Source: Sulfurospirillum sp. UBA1314 (lineage in GTDB: Bacteria > Campylobacterota > Campylobacteria > Campylobacterales > Sulfurospirillaceae). Taken from it: a DNA stretch of 8,097 bases. The notes under the pieces were generated by a model, which made no database searches, was not told the origin of the DNA, and worked only from the letters and a program-made list of their open reading frames with translations. How positions within the stretch are numbered: position 1 is the stretch's first letter; the number at the start of each line of letters is the position of its first letter. Of this stretch, positions 1 through 5,474 are shown piece by piece. Position numbers and translations under genes: made by a program. The stretch lies in the NCBI GenBank assembly GCA_002307095.1, contig DBTO01000131.1:1-8097 (forward strand), given 5' to 3'.

Positions 1-1430
1 AAGCCATTGAACATGAAGCGGAACTCATCCTTAGTAGCAGTAACATTAAGGTTAAAGAGGCAGAATTAGAGGCAAAACGCAAATACGAAGATCGTACGAT
101 CACGCTTAAAAAAGAGCACTCCGATAAAATCCTAGAGCTCGATAAAAAAGAGCGTAGTTACAAAGAAGAACTTAAAAAAATCACCAAAGATCGTGAAGAT
201 CTTCAACTCTTGCAAAACAGCGCCAATACACTTTTTGATGAGGGCGTGCAGCTTAAAGAGGAGTACACCACGAAAGTGAGTGAAGCGCTTTTAGTTTTAG
301 AGCGCTCCTCAGGGCTTACTCAAAATGAAGCCAAAGAGATCGTTTTAGCCAAAGTCGAAGAGCAATCTCGCGCAGAGATTGCCCATACCGTCAGACGCCT
401 TGAAGAAGAGGCGAAGCAAGATATTAAACGTCGTGTGAATTACATTTTAGCGCAAGCAACGACCCGTTTTGCAGGAGAATTTGCGGCAGAGCGTCTGATA
501 AACGTTGTCAATATAAAAGACGATGAGCTCAAAGGTCGCATCATCGGTAAAGAGGGTCGTAATATCAAAACCCTTGAGATGCTTTTAGGCGTTGACATCA
601 TCATCGATGACACACCCAATGCGATCATCTTAAGTAGCTTTAACCTTTACCGTCGTGCGATTGCAACCAAAGTCATTGAGCTTTTGGTGCAAGATGGACG
701 TATCCAGCCTGCGCGCATTGAGGGTATTTATGAGAAAGTGAAAGATGAGTTTGACCAAAGTTTGATGGAAGAGGGCGAAAATATCGTCATTGATCTAGGT
801 CTTACGAAAGTGCATCCTGAGCTTGTGAAACTCATCGGTCGTCTTAAATTTAGAGCGAGTTACGGTCAAAATGCACTGGGTCATTCACTGGAAGTCGCAC
901 ACTTAGCAGGTATTATTGCTGCTGAAACGGGTGGTGATGTTCTGCTTGCTCGTCGTGCAGGCATTCTCCACGACATCGGTAAAGCCTTGACACACGAAAC
1001 AGCCGGTAGCCACGTTGATTTGGGTGCTGAGATTTGTCGTCGTTATAAAGAGCACGATGTGGTTATCAATGCGATCTTTGCGCACCACGGACATGAAGAG
1101 CCCACTTCGGTTGAATCTGCTGCTGTGTGTGCTGCCGATACCCTTTCCGCTGCTCGCCCAGGAGCAAGGAGAGAAGTGCTTGAGAGCTTCTTAAAACGCG
1201 TACAAGATATTGAAGAGATTGCGAAAAGTAAATCGGGAATTAAACAAGTGTATGCGATCAATGCGGGTCGTGAAATCCGTGTCATTGCCAATGCTAAATT
1301 GATCAATGATGATGAAGCCGTGCTTCTTGCCAAAGAGATCGCGCAAGAGATTGAGAGCAAAGTTCAGTATCCAGGTGAGATCAAAGTCAATGTCATTAGG
1401 GAAATTCGCGCCATCGATTTCGCGCGCTAG
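1..1430 (+). CDS. rny: Ribonuclease Y, 5' end outside the window
   Basis: RNase Y is a membrane-anchored endoribonuclease that starts mRNA decay, a job done by RNase E in E. coli. The frame is open from position 3, so the gene begins upstream. The window encodes 475 residues of a family usually about 520 long, so only the N-terminal membrane helix and a little more are missing. Domains, numbered from the first full codon: a charged Lys/Glu-rich coiled coil (about 1-160); a KH RNA-binding domain whose GxxG loop reads GKEG (about 182-185); and an HD phosphohydrolase domain with an upstream His in HSLEVAH (294) and the metal-binding pair in HDIGKAL (323-324). The C-terminus ends in the family-typical EIRAIDFAR. 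The TTG at 210 is not the real start, because the coiled coil continues in frame upstream of it. A hairpin follows the stop codon and the ABC exporter gene begins 56 bases after it. Confidence 0.96.
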   Translation, partial: AIEHEAELILSSSNIKVKEAELEAKRKYEDRTITLKKEHSDKILELDKKERSYKEELKKITKDREDLQLLQNSANTLFDEGVQLKEEYTTKVSEALLVLERSSGLTQNEAKEIVLAKVEEQSRAEIAHTVRRLEEEAKQDIKRRVNYILAQATTRFAGEFAAERLINVVNIKDDELKGRIIGKEGRNIKTLEMLLGVDIIIDDTPNAIILSSFNLYRRAIATKVIELLVQDGRIQPARIEGIYEKVKDEFDQSLMEEGENIVIDLGLTKVHPELVKLIGRLKFRASYGQNALGHSLEVAHLAGIIAAETGGDVLLARRAGILHDIGKALTHETAGSHVDLGAEICRRYKEHDVVINAIFAHHGHEEPTSVESAAVCAADTLSAARPGARREVLESFLKRVQDIEEIAKSKSGIKQVYAINAGREIRVIANAKLINDDEAVLLAKEIAQEIESKVQYPGEIKVNVIREIRAIDFAR

Positions 1431-1435
1431 AGCTT

Positions 1436-1445
1436 TTTACATGTA
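1436..1445. repeat. TTTACATGTA, partial palindrome copy after rny
   Basis: The first ten bases of the 12-base palindrome TTTACATGTAAA are present, after which the sequence becomes GAGGC and enters the stem of the rny hairpin. The matching 3' arm ends in TGCATGACTG, which may be a decayed second copy. Confidence 0.6.
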
Positions 1446-1466
1446 GAGGCAAAACGCCTCTGCATG
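1440..1466 (+). terminator. Hairpin after rny, weak or partial terminator
   Basis: The arms CATGTAGAGGC and GCCTCTGCATG pair over 11 bp (one T-G wobble) around an AAAAC loop. The 5' arm overlaps a copy of the TTTACATGTA palindrome that starts at 1436. The only T run downstream is four bases at 1472-1475, several bases after the stem. It may therefore be a leaky terminator or an RNA-stabilising 3' stem rather than a strong stop. Only 20 bases separate it from the next start codon. Confidence 0.65.
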
Positions 1467-1486
1467 ACTGCTTTTAATGGAACAAT

Positions 1487-3292
1487 ATGCAAAAACACTA
1501 CACCTTCAAAACCCTTTTTCACGAAGTCAAACAGTATAAAAAAGAGCTGATTTTAGCCAATGTGGTTGCCTTTTTAGCCGTGATGGTGAGCACACCGGTA
1601 CCGCTTTTAATGCCTATGTTGGTGGATGAGGTGTTGCTTGGCAAAAAAGGATTTGTGACACATGTTGTCGATGGTTTTTTCGGCTCTCCAAATCCTGCTT
1701 ATCTGTACATTGTGAGTGTCTTAGCTGTTGTTGTGACGCTGAGACTTATCTTTTTTCTCTTAAATTATTTGCAAACAAAACTTTTTACGATCGTCTCAAA
1801 AAACATCGCTTTTAAAATACGCACTCATGTTTTAAGTCATCTAAGCCATGTAGCGATGAATCAATTTGAATTTTTTGGCTCAGGAAAAGCGGCTTCACTG
1901 CTTGTTACCGATGTTGAGACGATCGATAACTTTTTGGGTGTTTTTGTCAGCCGTCTGATTATCTCTGTGCTCACCATTTTGGGCGTGGGGGCAGTTTTGC
2001 TGATGATTCATTGGCAATTGGGGCTTTTTATCTTGGTGCTGAATCCTGTTGTGGTTCTTTTTACCACCAAGCTTGCCAAAAAAGTAGCAAAGCTCAAAAA
2101 AGAGCAAAACAAGGCGTTTGAGCTTTTCCAAGATACACTCTCCGAGACGCTCGATATGTTTGTGCAAATTCGCGCGACCAATAAAGAGAGACTCTTTTTC
2201 GATAAAGTAGAGGCGCATGCTGCGTCGATCAAAGAGAGTTCTATCATTTATGGCTATAAAAGTGATGGGGCGAACCGTCTCTCCTTTCTCATTTTTCTCT
2301 CCGGCTTTGAGCTTTTTCGAGCGGCGAGTATTTTTGTGGTAGCGTATTCGGATCTTAGTATTGGTTCTATGCTCGCCATTTTTGGGTATTTATGGGTGAT
2401 GATGGGACCGATTCAAGATATTTTAAACATCCAATACGCGTACCATAATGCCGGCAAATCTTTAACACGGATCAACGAGATTTTAGAGCTTAAAGCAGAA
2501 GAGCGAGGTTTACATGTAAAGAATCCTTTTGTGAAAAATAGCACCAATGCGATTGAACTCAAAGGAGTCAGTTTTAGCTATGATGGCAGCAAGCAAATTT
2601 TAGAAAACATCGACCTTACCATCCCGAAGGGCTCAAAAATCGCTATAATAGGCGCTAGTGGAAGTGGCAAAACCACACTAGCGCATCTGCTGGTTGGGCT
2701 TTATCCTTTGGATGAGGGTGATATTTTCTTTGATGGTGTTTCGGTTAAAGAGATAGGACTCGATGTGGTGCGGGAACATCTGTTTTTGGTACTTCAAAAT
2801 CCACAACTGTTTAATGCCTCACTGGCTCAAAACTTGATGATGGATGAGCAAACCGATAAAGCCTTAGTGCATCAAGCGCTCCAAATTGCGCAGTTGGAGA
2901 GTTTTGTGGATGAATTGCCTGATGGATTGCAAACCCAAATAGGTAAGCACGGCATTAAGCTTTCCGGTGGACAACGCCAGCGTTTGAGCATTGCTCGTAT
3001 GGTGCTTCAAAATCCCAATGTGGTCATTTTAGATGAATCGACATCGGCACTGGATGTGCATACGGAGATGAAGCTTTTTGACGCACTTGAAAATTACCTT
3101 GTGGGCAAAACGACGATTATCATCGCACACAGGCTCAGTACGATTAAAAAGGCAGATTTTATTTATGTGATGGACAAAGGACGCATTGTTGAATCAGGAA
3201 CCCATGAAGCGTTGATGCGCCAAGAGGGTGCATTTTACGAATACGTTGTACAAAATAGAAGGAGTAAAGATAATGAAAAAAATATGGTTTAG
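1487..3292 (+). CDS. ABC exporter, fused membrane and ATPase domains (MsbA-like family)
   Basis: This is a 601-residue half-transporter that should act as an inner-membrane homodimer, using ATP to export or flip a substrate, by family a lipid, peptide or drug. Six membrane helices can be placed at about 21-45, 72-94, 151-173, 175-196, 263-286 and 290-310. The ATPase domain is complete: A-loop Tyr365, Walker A GASGSGKT (389-396), a Q-loop in VLQNPQLF, signature LSGGQ (492-496), Walker B VVILDES with D516 and E517, and switch His548 in IIAHRLS. ATG 1487 is the first start after an in-frame stop at 1475; its ribosome site is weak (GGA at 1479-1481). The gene overlaps the SYLF gene by 20 bases, implying one transcript with it and DedA. 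A TTTACATGTAAA palindrome sits in the linker between the two domains. The substrate is unknown; MsbA is only one option, so no symbol is given. Confidence 0.93.
   Translation: MQKHYTFKTLFHEVKQYKKELILANVVAFLAVMVSTPVPLLMPMLVDEVLLGKKGFVTHVVDGFFGSPNPAYLYIVSVLAVVVTLRLIFFLLNYLQTKLFTIVSKNIAFKIRTHVLSHLSHVAMNQFEFFGSGKAASLLVTDVETIDNFLGVFVSRLIISVLTILGVGAVLLMIHWQLGLFILVLNPVVVLFTTKLAKKVAKLKKEQNKAFELFQDTLSETLDMFVQIRATNKERLFFDKVEAHAASIKESSIIYGYKSDGANRLSFLIFLSGFELFRAASIFVVAYSDLSIGSMLAIFGYLWVMMGPIQDILNIQYAYHNAGKSLTRINEILELKAEERGLHVKNPFVKNSTNAIELKGVSFSYDGSKQILENIDLTIPKGSKIAIIGASGSGKTTLAHLLVGLYPLDEGDIFFDGVSVKEIGLDVVREHLFLVLQNPQLFNASLAQNLMMDEQTDKALVHQALQIAQLESFVDELPDGLQTQIGKHGIKLSGGQRQRLSIARMVLQNPNVVILDESTSALDVHTEMKLFDALENYLVGKTTIIIAHRLSTIKKADFIYVMDKGRIVESGTHEALMRQEGAFYEYVVQNRRSKDNEKNMV
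2509..2520. repeat. TTTACATGTAAA palindrome inside the ABC exporter gene
   Basis: A perfect 12-base palindrome encodes part of Gly-Leu-His-Val-Lys (residues 341-345) in the linker between the membrane and ATPase domains. With its flanks it matches the hairpin copy at 5430-5447 over 18 bases (GAGGTTTACATGTAAAGA). No stem surrounds it, unlike the other copies in the window. Confidence 0.8.
3259..3264 (+). promoter_or_regulatory. Shine-Dalgarno that sets the SYLF gene start
   Basis: AAGGAG lies eight bases upstream of ATG 3273, inside the end of the ABC exporter gene. It supports this start over the in-frame ATG at 3228, which would add 15 residues ahead of an obvious signal peptide and has no comparable site. 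Confidence 0.85.
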
Positions 3293-3938
3293 TCTCATGA
3301 TAGGTCTTTTAATGACCACAACACTCTTTGCATCAGCAGAAGAAAAATTGCTGGATTCATCCAATGCGCTTAAAAATATGATGCGTGATTCTAAGATCAA
3401 AATTCCTCAAAAGGTACTCAATAGTGCTCAAGCGATTGCGATTTTCCCTGGAACCATTGAAATTAGTATGTTTTTGGGTGGAAAAACAGGCAGTGGCGTG
3501 ATGGTTGTAAAACGCAGTGATGGCACGTGGAGTTATCCATTTTTTGTCAAACTTGGCGGAGCAGGACTTGGTTTTCAACTTGGCGTTGAGAAAAAAGATA
3601 TCTTGATGGTCTTTCAAAGTAAAGACAGCGTAAAAAAATTGATGAATAATAAAATCACCCTAGGAGCAGATGCTTCCGTTGCGGCGGGTCCTGCGGGAGA
3701 GAGTGCTGGAAGAGGTAGTGAAACAGACTTTAAATCCGAGATTTATACCTACACGAAAACACAAGGGGCTTTTGTGGGTGTCTCTATTGATGGTTCGGTG
3801 ATGAACCACGATTATGATCAAAATATTGAGCTTTATGGCAACAATATCACCCCTGATCAGATTGTCGAATCCGATGGTTTACTCTCTTCGTATGCGATTG
3901 AGGATTTCCTCAAATCCATACAAAAGCTGATGAACTAA
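3273..3938 (+). CDS. Secreted SYLF-domain (Ysc84/DUF500 family) protein
   Basis: The protein has 221 residues and starts with a clear Sec signal peptide: a KK pair, a hydrophobic core to about residue 19, and a likely cut after ASA (22/23). No lipobox cysteine is present, so a soluble periplasmic protein is expected. The remainder matches the SYLF fold by its motifs: an N-terminal helix leading into an AIAIFPG-type segment, a Gly-rich GGKTGSGVMVV stretch, a WSYPFFVKLGGAGLGFQLG core, and a region with AAGPAGESAGRGSE and IYTYTKTQGAFVGVSIDGS typical of the family. Eukaryotic SYLF domains bind phosphoinositides; the bacterial role is less certain, with lipid or envelope association proposed. The start overlaps the exporter gene by 20 bases and the DedA gene follows after 8 bases, so translational coupling is likely. 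A periplasmic lipid-binding partner for the exporter is an inference. Confidence 0.9.
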   Translation: MKKIWFSLMIGLLMTTTLFASAEEKLLDSSNALKNMMRDSKIKIPQKVLNSAQAIAIFPGTIEISMFLGGKTGSGVMVVKRSDGTWSYPFFVKLGGAGLGFQLGVEKKDILMVFQSKDSVKKLMNNKITLGADASVAAGPAGESAGRGSETDFKSEIYTYTKTQGAFVGVSIDGSVMNHDYDQNIELYGNNITPDQIVESDGLLSSYAIEDFLKSIQKLMN

Positions 3939-3946
3939 GGATTGAT

Positions 3947-4510
3947 GTGGAAGATATTTTAAGCTCCCTCTCGACGTATGGATACATCATCCTTTTTCTC
4001 TACTCTTTTGGTGGTGGCATGATCGCCATCATCGCCGCAGGCGTGCTCTGTTATGCTGGAAAGATGGATTTGTCCACATCCATCGTGGTTGCGGCTTTTG
4101 CCAATGTCATTGGTAGCTCTTTTTTATTTTACATGGGACGCTACAACAAAAAGGCGTTAATGCCTTATTTTAAAGATCACAGACGAAAATTAGCACTCAG
4201 CCATATTTTGATGAAAAAATACGGTGATAAAATCATTTTTATTCAGAAATTTATTTATGGGCTTAAAACGTTGGTGCCAATGACAATTGGTTTAACCAAG
4301 TATCCTCAAACAAAATTTCACATCCTCAATACCATTTCAGCGTGCGTATGGGCACTTGTTTTAGGAATTGGAAGTTACCGTGCGGGTGAGCTTTTAATGC
4401 GCATTGCCGCTTATTTTTCCAACAACCCCTTTTTAGCGCCACTTATTTTGCTTTCAATTATTGCACTCATTTGGTTCTATTTCCAAAGTGCAACACAGAA
4501 AAAACGCTAA
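3947..4510 (+). CDS. DedA-family (VTT domain) membrane protein, divergent
   Basis: This 187-residue protein begins with GTG; TAAGG at 3936-3940 lies six bases upstream and overlaps the previous stop codon, suggesting coupled translation. DedA proteins are inner-membrane proteins, several of which move undecaprenyl phosphate or phospholipid across the bilayer. Seen here are hydrophobic segments at about 11-35 and 43-63, a YMGRY motif (62-66) followed by a basic amphipathic stretch, KFIYGLKTLVPMTIG (101-115) at the family's RF-x-P-x-x-R site, a conserved Trp135, a GSYRAG motif (142-147) and a final helix (162-180). The two Arg positions are Lys here (K101, K107), and the acidic pair reported as essential in E. 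coli YqjA is not evident. It is the last gene of the exporter-SYLF-DedA unit and a strong terminator follows. Family assignment is good; transport activity is uncertain. Confidence 0.85.
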   Translation: MEDILSSLSTYGYIILFLYSFGGGMIAIIAAGVLCYAGKMDLSTSIVVAAFANVIGSSFLFYMGRYNKKALMPYFKDHRRKLALSHILMKKYGDKIIFIQKFIYGLKTLVPMTIGLTKYPQTKFHILNTISACVWALVLGIGSYRAGELLMRIAAYFSNNPFLAPLILLSIIALIWFYFQSATQKKR

Positions 4511-4518
4511 ATTTTTTG

Positions 4519-4529
4519 TTTACATGTAA
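4519..4529. repeat. TTTACATGTAA palindrome copy at the DedA terminator
   Basis: The perfect core TTACATGTAA (4520-4529) differs from the 12-base consensus only at its last base (G for A). Its 3' end is shared with the 5' arm of the terminator stem that starts at 4528. Confidence 0.75.
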
Positions 4530-4561
4530 GACTTCTCGTATCGTTTTGGGAAGTCTTTTTT
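4528..4561 (+). terminator. Rho-independent terminator of the exporter-SYLF-DedA unit
   Basis: AAGACTTCTC pairs with GGGAAGTCTT over 10 bp (one wobble) around a 10-base loop, followed by six T at 4556-4561. It lies 17 bases after the DedA stop codon. On the - strand the same stem has no T run behind it, so it would be a weak stop for the small gene that ends at 4560. Confidence 0.88.
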
Positions 4562-4664
4562 AAAAGATTTTATTGCTTAAAACAAGCATTTTCTGCTCAA
4601 AGCGGTTCATAAACTCATTGTAAGCTCTGCGTGAGTGACTTATCGTACCGATTAAACTTTTCAT
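4560..4664 (-). CDS. Possible 34-residue small protein divergent from the S24 repressor
   Basis: This is a short reading frame on the - strand, starting with ATG at 4664 and ending with TAA at 4560. Its support is a perfect Shine-Dalgarno AAGGAG (plus coordinates 4671-4676) six bases upstream, promoter-like elements further upstream, and a position that fills the gap between the DedA terminator and the regulator almost exactly. The peptide begins MKSLIGTISHSRRAYNEF, is basic (six Lys/Arg against two Glu), has no cysteine or tryptophan, and its C-terminal half (FEQKMLVLSNKIF) could form an amphipathic helix. I do not recognise a family. It could be a regulated small protein under the neighbouring repressor, a remnant, or a chance frame in a 5' region. 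Conservation of the frame in relatives would decide. Confidence 0.5.
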   Translation of the reverse strand: MKSLIGTISHSRRAYNEFMNRFEQKMLVLSNKIF

Positions 4665-4670
4665 TGAAGG

Positions 4671-4676
4671 CTCCTT
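4671..4676 (-). promoter_or_regulatory. Shine-Dalgarno of the divergent small gene
   Basis: The - strand reads AAGGAG six bases ahead of the ATG at 4664. This match and spacing are as good as any in the window and are the main reason to take the 34-residue frame seriously. Confidence 0.6.
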
Positions 4677-4694
4677 GGGTTTAAATTTTCCATA

Positions 4695-4724
4695 TTGTAA
4701 TAAAATTTTAAAATATGCTATAAT
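4695..4724 (+). promoter_or_regulatory. Promoter of the S24 repressor gene
   Basis: An extended -10 box TGCTATAAT (TATAAT at 4719-4724) is preceded by a partial -35 TTGTAA (4695-4700) at 18-base spacing. Transcription would start near 4731, inside the inverted repeat at 4728-4742 and about 25 bases before ATG 4756. Confidence 0.72.
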
Positions 4725-4734
4725 AATATTTCAA
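4705..4734 (-). promoter_or_regulatory. Candidate divergent promoter for the small gene
   Basis: On the - strand TTGAAA (plus 4729-4734) and TAAAAT (plus 4705-4710) are 18 bases apart, each one mismatch from consensus. An alternative -10, TACAAT, lies at plus 4694-4699. The region is very AT-rich, so such matches arise easily. The arrangement overlaps the repressor promoter on the other strand. Confidence 0.45.
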
Positions 4735-4742
4735 AATGAAAT
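4728..4742. promoter_or_regulatory. Inverted repeat ATTTCA-AAA-TGAAAT, candidate repressor operator
   Basis: A perfect 6-3-6 inverted repeat lies four bases after the -10 of the S24 gene, across its expected start site. It also covers the TTGAAA -35 candidate of the divergent promoter. A dimeric repressor bound here could block both promoters, which suggests autoregulation. Binding by this protein is inferred from position only. Confidence 0.55.
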
Positions 4743-4745
4743 GTT

Positions 4746-4750
4746 GGAGG
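4746..4750 (+). promoter_or_regulatory. Shine-Dalgarno that sets the S24 repressor start
   Basis: GGAGG lies five bases ahead of ATG 4756. The in-frame ATG at 4741 has no ribosome site of its own and would place this GGAGG inside the coding region; starts further upstream would read through the promoter. Confidence 0.8.
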
Positions 4751-4755
4751 ATAGA

Positions 4756-5415
4756 ATGCCAGATATTTTAAGTGTTTTGCATAAAGTTAAAGATATTCTC
4801 TCTGAAGAGTTGGGCGAGCGCAAGGTCTTTGATAAGGATGTTGCGGAAGCGCTTGGTATCAATCAACTCACCCTTGCAACCATGAAAAATCGCGCGAAAA
4901 TTCCATACAAAGAGATTTTAGAATTTTGTGCCAAACGTAAAATCTCCATCAACTGGCTTTTATTTGATCAAGTGGTTGAGAGTCTGCAAGCACAAACCGA
5001 TAAATTTGCCAGCATTCACTATTTTCGTGACATTTATGCTTCTGCAGGTGGTGGTGCTTTGAATGAGGAAGAATCGGGCGAAATGATGTACCTTGATGAA
5101 GAACTGGTTCAAAAGCTCGGTGGCATGGGCATGATCAAGCATATTCAAGCCATCAATGTTCTGGGTGATTCGATGGAACCGACCTTGTTTACGGGCGATG
5201 TTGTTTTCATTAACAAAGAGTACACGAACGCTTTAAAATCGGGCATTTACGTGGTCTCAACGCCTGTAGGCTTATTTATCAAACGGCTTCAACTTCATGC
5301 TAATGGTACGGTCTCGTTGGTATCCGATAATGAAGCGTATGGTCCTGAGATTATCAACGCAGAAGATGTGCAGGTGCTTGGAAAAGTGGTTGGAAAGTTG
5401 TCGGCAAATATCTAA
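4756..5415 (+). CDS. LexA/CI-like transcriptional repressor: HTH plus S24 peptidase domain
   Basis: This 219-residue DNA-binding regulator has an N-terminal helix-turn-helix region of CI-repressor type (about 20-70, including DVAEALGINQLTLATMKNR and an ISINWLL end). Its C-terminal domain is of the LexA/UmuD/CI S24 family. The Ser-Lys catalytic pair is intact: Ser139 in GDSMEP and Lys176 in FIKRL, 37 residues apart as in E. coli LexA (S119, K156). An Ala-Gly bond in YASAGGG (97-98) could be the self-cleavage site, though 42 residues before the Ser is longer than in LexA. The protein may thus be inactivated by stress or DNA damage, or may simply use the domain to dimerise. Its gene stands alone with its own promoter and an operator-like inverted repeat, diverging from a small gene. 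No integrase or other phage gene is near, so this could be a domesticated phage-type repressor or a native regulator; the target is unknown. Confidence 0.9.
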   Translation: MPDILSVLHKVKDILSEELGERKVFDKDVAEALGINQLTLATMKNRAKIPYKEILEFCAKRKISINWLLFDQVVESLQAQTDKFASIHYFRDIYASAGGGALNEEESGEMMYLDEELVQKLGGMGMIKHIQAINVLGDSMEPTLFTGDVVFINKEYTNALKSGIYVVSTPVGLFIKRLQLHANGTVSLVSDNEAYGPEIINAEDVQVLGKVVGKLSANI

Positions 5416-5433
5416 AAAATAGGTTCAAGGAGG

Positions 5434-5468
5434 TTTACATGTAAAGAGCAAAACTCTTTACATGTAAA
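5434..5468. terminator. Perfect 15-bp hairpin between convergent genes, made of two palindrome copies
   Basis: Two exact TTTACATGTAAA copies (5434-5445 and 5457-5468) plus GAG/CTC form a perfect 15-bp stem with a CAAAA loop. It lies between the S24 gene (ends 5415) and the cyclophilin gene (ends 5475 on the other strand). On the + strand a run of five T begins three bases after the stem; on the - strand a six-T run lies further off. It is best read as a shared terminator for both genes, stronger for the + strand. Because each arm is itself a palindrome, alternative folds are possible. Confidence 0.8.
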
Positions 5469-5474
5469 GAATTT

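Noticed and set aside
3228..3272. A longer SYLF protein starting at ATG 3228
   Set aside because: It would bury the signal peptide behind 15 residues and has no ribosome site, whereas ATG 3273 has AAGGAG at good spacing.
4702..4714. AT-only palindromes AAAATTTT and ATTTTAAAAT as a second operator
   Set aside because: They are low-complexity and overlap promoter elements; chance is likely in such AT-rich DNA, and they do not match the ATTTCA-N3-TGAAAT repeat.
4675..4755. Upstream in-frame starts of the S24 repressor (from 4675, or ATG 4741)
   Set aside because: The longer forms would start within the promoter region and run through the operator and Shine-Dalgarno; ATG 4756 has GGAGG five bases ahead.
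4756..5415. Prophage or integrated element around the CI-like repressor
   Set aside because: There is no integrase, Cro-like gene, structural gene or attachment repeat in the window; the neighbours look like ordinary housekeeping and envelope genes.
5434..5468. Palindrome pair as an operator for a transcription factor
   Set aside because: It lies between two converging gene ends with no promoter nearby, so a 3'-end role fits better; the repeat as a whole could still bind a protein.
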